DNA of 64,000 nt. Origin: Lacticaseibacillus sharpeae JCM 1186 = DSM 20505. Its GTDB lineage: Bacteria; Bacillota; Bacilli; Lactobacillales; Lactobacillaceae. Within the stretch, counting starts at the first letter, position 1; each line of letters starts with the position of its first letter. Of the stretch, positions 1 through 8,220 are shown one piece after another. A program made the position numbers and the translations under genes. Below the pieces are notes generated by a model that was given only the letters and a program-made list of their open reading frames with translations, made no database searches and had not been told where the DNA came from. The DNA is taken from positions 62,001 to 126,000 of the forward strand of contig NZ_AYYO01000055.1 of NCBI RefSeq assembly GCF_001436225.1. Direction: 5' to 3'.

Positions 1-636
1 CTGATCCGCAAACGACTGCAGCCGCACATCGTGGGTGACGACAACAACGGCCTTGTTGCGCTTAACGGCCAGGTCACGCAGTAGCTGACCGACTACCTGC
101 ACCCGACTGCTATCTAGCGCTGACGTCGGTTCGTCCGCCAGAATAATCGCCGGATTCGGGTACAAAGCGCGGGCGATGGCAACACGCTGCTGCTGCCCAC
201 CAGACAATTCGCCGGGATACTTGCGCAGCAGCTCCGTGATGCCCAGCGTATCTAGCACTTCCGCCAGTTCATCCTGGCTTAAGTTACCTGACTTCTTAAC
301 CTTCGCCACCAGCTTGAACTGGTCTGCAACAGTCAGATACGGCAGCAAATGGTACGCCTGCAAGATAAAACCAATGTCCCGCAGCCGCAGGGCATCCCGC
401 TGTTTCTTGGTTCGTCCCGCCACGTTCTGCCCGTTCACCAGCACATCCCCACTCGTGGGCGTAAGCAGGCCACCCGCAATGGTCAGAAACGTACTTTTCC
501 CCGAACCCGACGGTCCCATAATCAGGCTCAACTGCCCGGGTTCCGCCGCAAAGTTAATATCATGCAATACGTGCACCCGCGCGGTTCCGGTACCGAAAAT
601 TTGGTTCACATTGTGTAATTCAAGCACACTCATCAT
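1..636 (-). CDS. ABC transporter ATP-binding protein, HrtA-like (3' end outside window)
   Basis: This is the nucleotide-binding subunit of a MacB/HrtA-type exporter; the window edge cuts its C-terminus and 212 codons are visible. I read a Walker A (GPSGSGKST), a Q-loop, the signature LSGGQQQRVAIARAL, a Walker B (IILADEPTSALD) and the switch His in VVTHD. The start ATG overlaps the stop of the permease gene as TAATG, so translation is coupled; a second ATG follows directly. It forms an operon with the permease and the upstream TetR-type regulator in the order regulator, permease, ATPase, as in hrtRBA of Lactococcus lactis. The likely role is ATP-driven export of heme from the membrane. The family call is secure; heme as substrate is inferred from the regulator and operator. 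Confidence 0.85.
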   Translation of the reverse strand, partial: MMSVLELHNVNQIFGTGTARVHVLHDINFAAEPGQLSLIMGPSGSGKSTFLTIAGGLLTPTSGDVLVNGQNVAGRTKKQRDALRLRDIGFILQAYHLLPYLTVADQFKLVAKVKKSGNLSQDELAEVLDTLGITELLRKYPGELSGGQQQRVAIARALYPNPAIILADEPTSALDSSRVQVVGQLLRDLAVKRNKAVVVVTHDVRLQSFADQ

Positions 637-1691
637 TAGCCCCCAATCACGCTGACAGGATCAACCCGCAGAACGCTGCCAACTGGAATCAACGCACCAA
701 GCATCGCCATCACGATCAGACCCGCCCCAACGGCACTCAATGCGGGAATGTTGAAGCTCATTGGCACCACTGCCGGCATCGCCAACGCGGTCGCAACCGT
801 CAGCAGTGAGCCAATGACAAGGCCGCTAACTACAAGTAGCAGCGATTGACTGATTGTGGCCCCAACGAGCACCTTGCTGGGAATCCCCTGTGCCCGCAGT
901 ACCGCGTAGTTAGGCAGTTTTTGCATCGTCAGGATGTAGAGGAACACCGCGATGATAATCAGCGAAATAACCATCAGGAAGCCAATCATCAACATGAACG
1001 TTGCGTTCTGGGCGGAGTACCCCGGCAGCTTATTAATGATAGTGGCTTTCGTATAGGTCTTCATCGTACTCGAGTCTGCCTTGTAGTTCTGCGTCCGTGA
1101 AACCACAGCACTGGCAATTAAATCTTCACTGAAGCCGCGAAGAGTCCGCCACGTCCCTAACTGGCCATAAATAACAGGGGCAATGTTAAGCTTGGCGTTC
1201 TTCGTGAAGCCCACAATCGTGTAGCGCCGCTTACTGTCATTGAGGCGCACCTTGCTGCCGAGCTTGTAACCCTCTAACTGCAGCGCTGTGTCCGCGACAA
1301 CTTCATTTGCGTGGTGCACCTTGTGGCCACTGGTCAACACGATGTTCTTGGCCACGAACTGGTTTGCCTGCAGACCGATAAAGACGGCTGAAACCTGCTT
1401 ATATCCCTTGGCCTTGGCGACCACCGTATTCTCCCCGATGTACGCCTCGTTTGCGGTCAAGGTCCCCGCCTGCTTTTTGGTCAGGAACGACTGCCGCATA
1501 TCGACGTTTGCATTTGAATTCAGGGCAAAACGGTCCACGTGCCACGAATTAATCGCATCCGTATTTTCACTTGCTAACCCCAAGGCCAGACTGGTCAGGA
1601 TAAAAATCAGGTAGCTAATCAACACAATCATCAGCACAATTAGCCCCGACCGAATTTTTTCCTTCTTAATTTCGCGTAGTGCTAAAAACAT
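636..1691 (-). CDS. ABC transporter permease, HrtB-like (FtsX/MacB family)
   Basis: The protein has 351 residues, the usual length for HrtB-type permeases. It has one N-terminal membrane segment (about residues 15-38), a large extracytoplasmic domain (about 45-225) and three C-terminal helices (about 232-255, 278-300, 315-340), which is the FtsX layout. It starts one base after the stop of the regulator gene and overlaps the ATPase start by one base. Together with the ATPase it should form a four-helix-per-subunit exporter that removes heme from the membrane; heme specificity is inferred from the HrtR-like regulator, not from the permease itself. Confidence 0.8.
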   Translation of the reverse strand: MFLALREIKKEKIRSGLIVLMIVLISYLIFILTSLALGLASENTDAINSWHVDRFALNSNANVDMRQSFLTKKQAGTLTANEAYIGENTVVAKAKGYKQVSAVFIGLQANQFVAKNIVLTSGHKVHHANEVVADTALQLEGYKLGSKVRLNDSKRRYTIVGFTKNAKLNIAPVIYGQLGTWRTLRGFSEDLIASAVVSRTQNYKADSSTMKTYTKATIINKLPGYSAQNATFMLMIGFLMVISLIIIAVFLYILTMQKLPNYAVLRAQGIPSKVLVGATISQSLLLVVSGLVIGSLLTVATALAMPAVVPMSFNIPALSAVGAGLIVMAMLGALIPVGSVLRVDPVSVIGG

Positions 1692-1692
1692 G

Positions 1693-2208
1693 CTAAGCTT
1701 CCTTCCTACTTAGAACCGCGCGCAACTGCGCAATTCTGGCGTCCATAGTTTCGGGCGCTAAAATGATGTCGCGCACGGTTTGGTGGTACAACACGGTGAT
1801 GGCCCAGTGCACCGGCCCGTCGTTTTCCGCCGGCATTCTGGACGGTTGCACCCCGAACGCCGCCTCGTTGTAGCGGTAATGCATCGTAATGAGCGCGCGG
1901 TACCCGCCTGCATCAATGGCGGTGATGAAATGGCGAATCGAGTCGATATAGGCTTCCGTGTTCGTCAACGTGGGCATCTGCGGTAATCCGCTGTGGATCT
2001 CCCGCATCGCCTGGGCGAAGATATACTGATACGCGTCCTGAAGATCAACGAAATATTTGTAGAACGCACCCCGCGCAATGCCCGTCTCGCGGACAATACG
2101 CGCGACTTGCGCCTCCGCCAGCGGGTGCGTGCCAAACTCATGCAACAAGGCCTGCCGCACACGTTCCTTTTTTTCGGGCGAAATGTGCGCAAACGTTGGT
2201 AGAACCAT
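1693..2208 (-). CDS. TetR-family heme sensor, HrtR-like repressor
   Basis: This 171-residue TetR regulator has its N-terminal helix-turn-helix at about residues 30-53 (VARIVRETGIARGAFYKYF). In L. lactis HrtR, as I recall, heme is held by His72 and His149. Here a His is at residue 72 (in REIHSG), and another is at 142 (in VLYHQTV), which fits the second ligand allowing for a shorter C-terminal domain. It is the first gene of the operon with the HrtB/HrtA-like pair, and a perfect 15-bp palindrome lies 22 bases upstream of its start. Heme binding should release the repressor and switch on heme export. Substrate assignment is inference. Confidence 0.78.
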   Translation of the reverse strand: MVLPTFAHISPEKKERVRQALLHEFGTHPLAEAQVARIVRETGIARGAFYKYFVDLQDAYQYIFAQAMREIHSGLPQMPTLTNTEAYIDSIRHFITAIDAGGYRALITMHYRYNEAAFGVQPSRMPAENDGPVHWAITVLYHQTVRDIILAPETMDARIAQLRAVLSRKEA

Positions 2209-2229
2209 AATGGTGCTCCTTTCCGTTCA

Positions 2230-2265
2230 GTGACACGGTGTCACCGAAATTTATTGGTTATTATA
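2230..2265 (-). promoter_or_regulatory. HrtR-type operator and -10 of the heme-efflux operon
   Basis: A perfect palindrome GTGACACGGTGTCAC lies at 2230-2244, between the -10 box TATAAT (2260-2265, minus strand) and the regulator start. From memory, the L. lactis HrtR operator is ATGACACAGTGTCAT, which shares both TGACAC half-sites and the 15-bp length. The -35 box is poor. Placement downstream of -10 fits simple repression. Confidence 0.75.
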
Positions 2266-2270
2266 GCACT

Positions 2271-2312
2271 AAAAAGCAGCAGGTGGTGAACCAAAAATGA
2301 TTCACCACCTGC
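2271..2312 (-). terminator. Rho-independent terminator after the YxeA-like gene
   Basis: A 12-bp perfect stem (2279-2290 with 2301-2312) is followed on the minus strand by a T-run. It separates the YxeA gene from the heme operon, whose promoter begins right behind it. Confidence 0.8.
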
Positions 2313-2325
2313 CGCCTTAATCGCG

Positions 2326-2724
2326 TTAGTCCAGCATCGCCTTAACTTTGGTCGGCACCGCACTGGCAGCTGCCGCCGTCCAGCGCTCCACGTTCTGGCC
2401 CTTCGTCGTGATGGCCAAGTACTTGTTCGCTTTCAGCCGCCACTGCGCGTTGAATTCGAGCTTGCGTGTCTTGCCATCCGCGTTCACCGTGGTCACGACG
2501 TACGTGTATTCGTCCTCACCACCGCCGCCTTTAAAGTGTTTGAACGGCTCCACGTTCGTTGACATATAGACCGTTTCCGTTTTAACCAGCGGATTAATAT
2601 TGTCGAGCGCTGCCGGAATTTCACCCGTCTGGTTGCGGGTGAACTGCGCGGAGCCAAGCCCCGCGACAGCTAATACAATCACAATGCCCGCAGCCCAAAG
2701 TAGTACGTTACGCAAGAACTTCAT
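2326..2724 (-). CDS. YxeA-family secreted or membrane-anchored protein
   Basis: The protein has 132 residues when started at the ATG with a GGAGGAG site (residues MKFLRNV); a longer reading frame upstream lacks a ribosome site. One hydrophobic segment (about residues 5-24) acts as signal peptide or anchor, followed by a small domain with a YTYVVTTVNADGK core typical of YxeA (DUF1093). These are small exported proteins of unknown molecular role, often found near ABC exporters of the BceAB or MacB type. Here it sits directly upstream of the heme-efflux operon but behind its own terminator. Confidence 0.7.
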   Translation of the reverse strand: MKFLRNVLLWAAGIVIVLAVAGLGSAQFTRNQTGEIPAALDNINPLVKTETVYMSTNVEPFKHFKGGGGEDEYTYVVTTVNADGKTRKLEFNAQWRLKANKYLAITTKGQNVERWTAAAASAVPTKVKAMLD

Positions 2725-2831
2725 TTTTTCTCCTCCATGTCGTTGCAACCTGTATTTAGCTTACCTGAAGCACCCGTCATGGCGATATTGGGCTGGAGGT
2801 CGAATTATTTGTCCGCCTTAAGCCCAATGCG

Positions 2832-2859
2832 AAAAAAAGCCACCGCAACTATGCGGTGG
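2832..2859 (-). terminator. Terminator after UPF0158 gene
   Basis: An 8-bp stem CCACCGCA/TGCGGTGG with a 4-base loop is followed on the minus strand by seven T residues, 13 bases past the UPF0158 stop codon. Confidence 0.85.
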
Positions 2860-2872
2860 TTGTGATAACTAT

Positions 2873-3292
2873 TTAAGCGACATTGTCCACGAACGCCACA
2901 TCATGCGTCTTACACCACTCGATGGCCATCCGCCGGTACGCCGCGGCGCGGAAGTCGTACCACTGCTGCGTCAGCCCCAAGTCATCCAGTGTCGTCCGAA
3001 AACGTCGGAAGGCACCTCGGCCCTGCAGACTGGTAGCCACGGTTTGTTGCTGCGGCTCGGCCAGTTGGTGTGCGAAGGCCGCCATGATTTCATAATCATC
3101 AACTTCCCGGCTGCTCGGCAGCGGGATATACCGGTCATCATCCCAGTCAATCTCATCTTCATTAGCAGCATATGAGCCATCATCGAAGTCAAAGACGACC
3201 TCAACACGTTCTTCCTGTTTGTCGTAGTAGTACGTCGTTTCATCGTCAAGCATGGACAGTGCATCCACGATTTCCTCTAGTTCAATTGCCAT
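2873..3292 (-). CDS. UPF0158 family protein
   Basis: This acidic 139-residue protein is preceded by GGAGG eight bases before its ATG. It shows the pattern of UPF0158: an N-terminal helix with IVDALSMLDDE, a strand region with Asp/Glu-rich loops (DWDDDRYIPLP), an EIMAAFA helix, and a C-terminal WYDFRAAAYRRMAIEWC segment. The family has no established function. It is a single-gene unit with its own terminator. Confidence 0.7.
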   Translation of the reverse strand: MAIELEEIVDALSMLDDETTYYYDKQEERVEVVFDFDDGSYAANEDEIDWDDDRYIPLPSSREVDDYEIMAAFAHQLAEPQQQTVATSLQGRGAFRRFRTTLDDLGLTQQWYDFRAAAYRRMAIEWCKTHDVAFVDNVA

Positions 3293-3398
3293 GGCTCAGC
3301 CCTCCAATCAATGTCGACAAGGAACTGGGAACATGTTCCGTGTCTGTTACCTAAATAGTACGCTTTCATAGATGGGGACACAATCAGCAGTGCACAGT

Positions 3399-3412
3399 AT
3401 TTCCCGGGAAAT
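3399..3412. promoter_or_regulatory. Noc-binding site (exact consensus)
   Basis: The 14-bp palindrome ATTTCCCGGGAAAT is identical to the Noc-binding consensus known from Bacillus subtilis (established knowledge), where Noc spreads from such sites to the membrane and blocks division over the nucleoid. It lies in the gap between the UPF0158 and glycosyltransferase genes. The palindrome extends to 16 bp (3398-3413). Confidence 0.75.
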
Positions 3413-3441
3413 ATTGTCAAAATTGCGGATACGCAGGAATA

Positions 3442-4254
3442 TTACCCGAGTTTTTGCAGCAAATTTTGGTAACTCAGATACAGCGCGGTAAACCGGTTGT
3501 CGTGCTTTTCCGTCCACGGCTTGGGTTTGCCGTTAAAGTGCAGAATTGCCGTGTTGGCCATCACCCAGTGGATGTCCTGCACACCGCGACTGCGCATGAA
3601 ATACGTCGCGTAATTGCGGGCGTCGTAATTCCAAATCGCGTCGGGCACCTCCAGAATGTGCTCGCCATACAGGTGGTTCAGAATGTCCTGATCTGGCAGC
3701 ATCAGGTAATCGCCAATCTCCGCAATCACCCGCTTGATGTCCGCCCAGCGAATCTGCTGGCGCGCCTGATCCAGGTCCATCAGCATAATCCCCGAGTTGA
3801 AGTACGCGTGGTCGGTGTTCAGACGCAGGTTGTTGAATGCCGTGGTGACATCCACAATCCCCGTATGCGTCGCCGCCGCCAGCAGGTTGCCCTGCATGTC
3901 CAGCTCCCACAGTGGCATTAGCGAGTTGATGACCAGAATGTCCGGATCCAGGTAGAGCACCCGGTGCAAGTCAGCCGGCAAAATATCACCGGCGAGCAAG
4001 CGGAAATACATCTCCTTGGGGTATCGCTTCTCCGTTGGCGCCCCCTGCCACAAGCTGCCATCCACCGCAATGGGGTGGAACTGCCAGCCGAATGTATCCG
4101 TGAGCCGCGCCACCTCTGCCAGCTGCGCCTCCGGAATACTTTCGTGCAGGAGCCACACATTGATCTCTGGTGCGGGACTGTTGTAGTGAATCGAAGTCAG
4201 TGTCACTTTAAGTGGTTCTAGATAACCGGCATCGAGTGTGAAAAGTAAGTCCAT
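3442..4254 (-). CDS. Glycosyltransferase family 8 protein
   Basis: The 270-residue protein has the GT8 layout: N-terminal LLFTLDAGYL nucleotide-binding strand, the metal-binding D-x-D motif as DPD at about residues 103-105 (YLDPDILV), and the C-terminal HFNGKPKPW motif that closes the active site. It should transfer a hexose from a UDP-sugar with retention, probably to a cell-wall or teichoic-acid-linked glycan; the acceptor cannot be told. There is no membrane segment. A strong GGGAGG ribosome site precedes the ATG, and the gene stands alone. Confidence 0.85.
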   Translation of the reverse strand: MDLLFTLDAGYLEPLKVTLTSIHYNSPAPEINVWLLHESIPEAQLAEVARLTDTFGWQFHPIAVDGSLWQGAPTEKRYPKEMYFRLLAGDILPADLHRVLYLDPDILVINSLMPLWELDMQGNLLAAATHTGIVDVTTAFNNLRLNTDHAYFNSGIMLMDLDQARQQIRWADIKRVIAEIGDYLMLPDQDILNHLYGEHILEVPDAIWNYDARNYATYFMRSRGVQDIHWVMANTAILHFNGKPKPWTEKHDNRFTALYLSYQNLLQKLG

Positions 4255-4316
4255 TAGGTACCTCCCGGGCGATTTGATGACTAAAGTTTAACACGCAAAT
4301 CTAACTGCATGCACGC

Positions 4317-4342
4317 AAAAGGCGGCATCGCGGCCGCCTTTT
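4317..4342 (-). terminator. Terminator after the 84-residue gene
   Basis: The hairpin AAAAGGCGGC/GCCGCCTTTT with a 6-base loop ends transcription from the minus-strand gene at 4424-4678 before the glycosyltransferase gene. Confidence 0.8.
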
Positions 4343-4423
4343 GTATGTTGTTTAATTGGCTTCCAACCTCATTGCAGAAAGTCTGACTCGTAATATTCCT
4401 GGATTGGGATACCACTTCCCAGA

Positions 4424-4678
4424 CTACTCAGCTTGCACCTGTGTTGCTTTTTGATTATTTTTAGTCCGGTTAGACTGATTAGCGTCTGCATCCTGAATAG
4501 CGGATTTACCAGCATTTTCTTTATTCTGACGTTTAATCTGTGCTACCACCTGAACCAGTTCTGCCTTTTCTTCCGGCGTATCGCGTTTTGGTCCGCCATT
4601 TGCAAGAAGTTCACGATTGTTTTCTGCAATTAAATCATCCAAATCAGCGAGTGAATTAAAGTTAAATCTCTTCGTCAT
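4424..4678 (-). CDS. Small hypothetical protein (84 aa)
   Basis: I do not recognise this protein. It is 84 residues long, hydrophilic and charged, with no membrane segment, and its C-terminal half is rich in Lys, Gln, Asn and Ala and probably disordered. The first part (FNSLADLDDLIAENNRELL) looks helical. An AAGGGG site lies nine bases before the ATG, and a good terminator follows, so it is likely a real single-gene unit. The DNA is AT-richer than its neighbours. Confidence 0.6.
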   Translation of the reverse strand: MTKRFNFNSLADLDDLIAENNRELLANGGPKRDTPEEKAELVQVVAQIKRQNKENAGKSAIQDADANQSNRTKNNQKATQVQAE

Positions 4679-4814
4679 TGCGTAATTCCCCTTTCAGATA
4701 TATTCGTATCAAACGCGCAGATGTTAATTATCATGGCTTTAAAGTATCTCCTAATATATATATTTCGCGGTTTAACCCCAAAAGCCCCGCCCCAATTCAA
4801 AAAATTTGCGCGAC

Positions 4815-4847
4815 AAAAAAAGCCAGCTGGTCGCCCCGCTAGCTTTT
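4815..4847 (-). terminator. Terminator after MazG-like gene
   Basis: A 10-bp stem with one mismatch (4818-4827 with 4838-4847) is followed on the minus strand by a T-run, 23 bases past the stop codon of the MazG-like gene. Confidence 0.75.
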
Positions 4848-4869
4848 ACGTCATTCTATTTGATTCTGT

Positions 4870-5244
4870 CTAAGACTTCTGGCCCCAGTGCCGGTCCGCG
4901 TTAATCTGCTGCTTGGCCGCCACCAACTTCAGCGGGTCAAGATCAAGCCGGTTACACATATCGAAGACGTAGATCAGTACGTCAGCAAGTTCCTCAGCCG
5001 TGTGTGCCCGCTCGGTGTCCGTCAGCTCTTCGTCCAGGTCTTTCCACGTGAAAATGTCTAGAACCTCGCTGGCCTCCACGTTTAGCGCCATCGCCAGATT
5101 CTTCAGCTTATGGTCCCAGCCGCGCCGGTCACGGTCAGCGGCAAGCTCCTGCAACAGTGTCCGCACAGCCGGATTGCTCTGCTCGTCCACATGGAGCATG
5201 GCACCGTGGTGCTCTGCATCTAGTTCGTGAATTTTACCACCCAT
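4870..5244 (-). CDS. MazG-like nucleotide pyrophosphohydrolase
   Basis: The protein has 124 residues from the ATG with a GGAG site eight bases upstream; an ATG six codons earlier has no ribosome site. It is an all-alpha NTP pyrophosphatase of the MazG/RS21-C6 type: the metal-binding acidic residues are in VEASEVLDIFTW, then in EELADVLIYVFDMCNRL. It should hydrolyse a (d)NTP to the monophosphate and pyrophosphate, cleaning non-canonical or surplus nucleotides from the pool. It is a single-gene unit. Confidence 0.8.
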   Translation of the reverse strand: MGGKIHELDAEHHGAMLHVDEQSNPAVRTLLQELAADRDRRGWDHKLKNLAMALNVEASEVLDIFTWKDLDEELTDTERAHTAEELADVLIYVFDMCNRLDLDPLKLVAAKQQINADRHWGQKS

Positions 5245-5410
5245 TATGTATTCTCCAATCATTTTTGTGCAACCATCACTTGTTTGGTTACGCTGATTAT
5301 ACTATTCCGATATCTAGAAGTCACAGGGCTGGGCCGCGCTTGAAATCAGCGCGTATTTAGCAGAAAATGCAGGTAAATACCTACATGATTAACTAATTTG
5401 TGCATGTGTC

Positions 5411-5454
5411 AAAAAAAGCTCCGGTTACGCAAATTGCGCAATCAGAGCTTTTTT
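5411..5454 (-). terminator. Terminator after aquaporin gene
   Basis: AAAAAAGCTC pairs with GAGCTTTTTT around an inner GC-rich stem; the hairpin ends just past the aquaporin stop codon at 5460. Confidence 0.8.
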
Positions 5455-5459
5455 CAACG

Positions 5460-6116
5460 CTATTCTTCAGAGCCCAGCAGGTACTTCGCCGCGAATGCCG
5501 CAACGATGGCGCCAACTTCTGGCGCTAAGATGTAAACCCACAGGTGGCTCAGTGCGGAGCCGCCAGCGAAAATTGCGGGTCCGAATGAACGGGCGGGGTT
5601 CAAGGAACCACCGGTCAGGTTCAGCGCGAACATGATGAGCAGCGCCAGACTAACCCCGATGGCGAGGCCGGCGAACTGGCTGTTGCCGTACTTACTACTT
5701 GTCACGCTCAGAATCACCATCAGGAACAGGAATGTCACCACGGCTTCAACCGCGAAGGCACTGCCAGCTGACAACTTGGGAAAGTCGGTCTGCGCCAGGT
5801 TAGCGGTACTCATCCCCGCCGCACCAATGAACCACTTGGCAATGGCCGACGCAACGGTCGCCCCGGCAAACTGGGCGATGATGTAGCCCAGTGCGTCGCT
5901 CCCCGCAATCCGCTTGTTGATCAGCATTGCGGTCGTCACTGCGGGGTTGAAGTGCCCGCCGGAGATGCCGCCGAATGCGTACGCCGAGATGGTGATGGCG
6001 AGCCCGAAGCCCAGCGCAATCGTGAGCGCATCGCCCTTGGCCAACACCACCGCCCCGGTCCCTAAGAACACGAGCAGGAACGTGCCCATGAATTCTGCAG
6101 TTAATTTCTTCACCAT
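5460..6116 (-). CDS. Aquaporin / MIP-family channel
   Basis: The 218-residue membrane protein has six helices and both pore-lining NPA boxes: HFNPAVT at about residue 56 and SLNPARSFGPA at about residue 172. Length and the short loops resemble water channels of the AqpZ type more than the longer glycerol facilitator GlpF, but lactobacillar MIP channels often pass water, glycerol or small acids alike, so the substrate is open. It starts with a strong GGGAGG site and forms a single-gene unit. An exact Noc-binding site lies about 210 bases upstream. Confidence 0.88.
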   Translation of the reverse strand: MVKKLTAEFMGTFLLVFLGTGAVVLAKGDALTIALGFGLAITISAYAFGGISGGHFNPAVTTAMLINKRIAGSDALGYIIAQFAGATVASAIAKWFIGAAGMSTANLAQTDFPKLSAGSAFAVEAVVTFLFLMVILSVTSSKYGNSQFAGLAIGVSLALLIMFALNLTGGSLNPARSFGPAIFAGGSALSHLWVYILAPEVGAIVAAFAAKYLLGSEE

Positions 6117-6323
6117 ATTAATAATCCTCCCTGAATTTAGTTGTGAATGATAACGAGATAATCTGCTGATAGCTTAATTATATCGAGTTCAAATAACAAA
6201 TTCAAAGATATATGGCAAAGTGCGGAAATCCACAATTAAAGTTGTCTGGGGCTAGTCTTGGCATATAAACAGCCGTTGCGGACATCTAGTAATCAATCAG
6301 TTGGTCAAGTATCCCGGCCGAAT

Positions 6324-6337
6324 ATTTCCCGGGAAAT
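6324..6337. promoter_or_regulatory. Noc-binding site (exact consensus)
   Basis: Here is a second exact copy of ATTTCCCGGGAAAT, extended to an 18-bp palindrome (6322-6339), in the gap between the TetR gene and the aquaporin gene and about 2.9 kb from the first. Confidence 0.78.
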
Positions 6338-6355
6338 ATCACCAACCAATACCAT

Positions 6356-6925
6356 TCACCTGTCAGCGTCCTGCTCAATCACGGCTAATGTCGCCCGCTG
6401 CAGCTTGCCAATTAACTCGTGCATTTCGTCCAGAGTTTCGTTTGCCCCACTGAGTAGCCACTCCCGCCAAATCGCGTAAACACCAGCACTCATGAAACGA
6501 ATCCAATATCGCTGCATTCCTGCATCGTCCGCACCAGTCGGTAGCGTTAATTGGTAGTACCGCACCATGTTGTCAGCGAACAACTGCTGCACGATGTACT
6601 CATAGTTACGCTTTTCTGCAAGGTGCAACGCGTGCCCCATCTCCGCAAAAAACTGCTGCATGTCGCCTAGCTTGGCCGGTGACGGTACCTGCGTGATGAC
6701 ATCATCAAACAACCGCGTCATCCGGGGGGCAAAGTATGCCCGGAGCACATCCGCCAGCGTATCAAAGTTGCGGTAAAACGCCATGCGGCTAACTCCGGCG
6801 CGGGTCACCAGTTCCGTCACCTTGATTTCGGCCAGAGGCTTCTTCTCCAGCAGCTGCAACAAGGCCGTCGTTAAATAGGCGGTTGAATCCTCCCGAATCT
6901 TTTGTGCGTGCTTAGTTGCTGCCAT
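6356..6925 (-). CDS. TetR-family transcriptional regulator
   Basis: The 189-residue regulator has a TetR helix-turn-helix at about residues 32-55 (VTELVTRAGVSRMAFYRNF). The ligand-binding half resembles the C-terminal domain of DhaS-type regulators (WIRFMSAGVYAIWREWLLSG). It is divergent from the reductase gene at 7051, and the 125-bp gap between them carries an inverted repeat, so it most likely represses that gene and itself. The inducer is unknown, perhaps an aldehyde or phenolic compound. Confidence 0.85.
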   Translation of the reverse strand: MAATKHAQKIREDSTAYLTTALLQLLEKKPLAEIKVTELVTRAGVSRMAFYRNFDTLADVLRAYFAPRMTRLFDDVITQVPSPAKLGDMQQFFAEMGHALHLAEKRNYEYIVQQLFADNMVRYYQLTLPTGADDAGMQRYWIRFMSAGVYAIWREWLLSGANETLDEMHELIGKLQRATLAVIEQDADR

Positions 6926-6975
6926 TACAATTTGCCCCTTCCGTCACAGATGCCCGTTTTCCGCTTGTTGTCGCG

Positions 6976-7030
6976 TTGGTATCAGTGTACATTAATGTCA
7001 CTGCCGTTACAAATGTATCGGTGCTACCAA
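6976..7030. promoter_or_regulatory. Candidate TetR operator region (imperfect inverted repeat)
   Basis: TTGGTATCAGTG (6976-6987) and its imperfect mirror CGGTGCTACCAA (7019-7030) flank two TACATT/AATGTA half-sites, in the intergenic space of the divergent TetR/reductase pair. It is a plausible shared operator, by position only. Confidence 0.4.
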
Positions 7031-7050
7031 CATCAGGAGGATATTCAACT

Positions 7051-8094
7051 ATGACCAATAAACAATTAGTCGTCGTAACCGGCGGCAGTGGCTTCATCGC
7101 CAGCCACATCATCTTGCAACTATTGCAGCAAGGCTATGCGGTGCGCACCACCGTCCGCAACTTGGACAAACGGGCACTGATTAACAAAATGCTCCACAAT
7201 GGCGGTCTATCCGACCTCAGCCAACTGGAGGTCGTCGCTGCCGATCTCACTCATGAAGAGCCGTGGAATTCCGTTATGGCCGCCGCCGACTACGCCATCC
7301 ACGTTGCTTCCCCAACCCCCACATTAAATTTCAAGAATGAGGACGAAATGATTCGCCCGGCGATCAACGGGGTTCTGTACGTTCTGCGCGCTGCCAGCCG
7401 TAACCACGTTAAACGGGTCGTGCTCACGTCTGCATACGGCGCCATTTTTGCCGGTCATCCTAATCAGACCACACCATTTACCGAGGAGGTCTGGTCTGAC
7501 CTCAGTCAGCCCAACATTCACCCCTACCAGAAATCCAAAACCATGGCCGAACGTGCGGCGTGGGACTTCATCGCAAATGACACGACCGGTATGGAGCTCG
7601 CAGCCGTCAACCCGGTTGCGGTGATGGGACCGGTGCTCTCTGCCGACTTCTCCCACTCCAACATCCAGATTCAGGATTTGCTGAATGGCAAAACCAAGGC
7701 CGTCCCGCGCGTCGATTCGGGTTACGTTGATGTCCGCGACGTTGCTGCCCTGCACATCTTAGCCATGACCAAGCCCGCCGCTGCAGGCCAGCGTTTCCTT
7801 GCTACCACTGGTGAAACTTACTCAATGCTGGATGTTGCCAACATTCTCCGTACTGCATTTCCCGCTTACGCCGCCAACCTACCAACAAAAACCGTTCCGA
7901 CCCCGCTGCTTAAGCTTGCAGCCAAGGCCAACCCCATGTTGCGGATGGTTGCACAGGTCGCCGACAAGTATGCCGAAACTAGCAACGCCAAGGCTGTTGC
8001 CATGCTGGACTGGCACCCGCGCTCGGCTAAGGAAGCCATTATTGCCACGGCTCAGTCCATGATTGATCTGGGGATTGTGCCCCAGATGCACTAA
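7051..8094 (+). CDS. NAD(P)-dependent aldehyde/ketone reductase, extended SDR (dihydroflavonol-reductase-like)
   Basis: The start is the ATG with CAGGAGG ten bases upstream; the longer reading frame is not coding. The 347-residue protein has the extended-SDR nucleotide motif TGGSGFIASH at about residues 10-19, a Ser/Tyr/Lys active site (LTSAYGA and YQKSK) and the RTTVRN segment seen in cinnamoyl-CoA and dihydroflavonol reductases. In bacteria such proteins reduce aldehydes or ketones such as methylglyoxal. The divergent TetR regulator suggests induction by a toxic carbonyl. The substrate is not known. Confidence 0.82.
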   Translation: MTNKQLVVVTGGSGFIASHIILQLLQQGYAVRTTVRNLDKRALINKMLHNGGLSDLSQLEVVAADLTHEEPWNSVMAAADYAIHVASPTPTLNFKNEDEMIRPAINGVLYVLRAASRNHVKRVVLTSAYGAIFAGHPNQTTPFTEEVWSDLSQPNIHPYQKSKTMAERAAWDFIANDTTGMELAAVNPVAVMGPVLSADFSHSNIQIQDLLNGKTKAVPRVDSGYVDVRDVAALHILAMTKPAAAGQRFLATTGETYSMLDVANILRTAFPAYAANLPTKTVPTPLLKLAAKANPMLRMVAQVADKYAETSNAKAVAMLDWHPRSAKEAIIATAQSMIDLGIVPQMH

Positions 8095-8137
8095 CAAATA
8101 TTCCCCGTTTGTGCAACCACCTAGCACGAGCGCCAGA

Positions 8138-8188
8138 TTGACTTAATACCCCTGCAGGTATATGCTACAATATACCTGCAGGGGTATT
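8138..8188 (+). promoter_or_regulatory. Promoter with twin CstR/CsoR-type operators
   Basis: TTGACT (8138-8143) and TATGCT (8161-8166) are spaced 17 bp. A perfect 19-bp inverted repeat (8145-8163 and 8170-8188, 6-bp loop) spans the spacer and -10; each arm holds TACCCCTGCAGGTA, itself a quasi-palindrome around CCTGCAGG. This resembles CsoR/CstR operators (TACCC...GGGTA) and fits two repressor tetramers blocking the promoter. The matching regulator is the last gene of the operon. Confidence 0.8.
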
Positions 8189-8220
8189 ATATTTTATCAT
8201 CAAGTAAAGGAGCACACACC

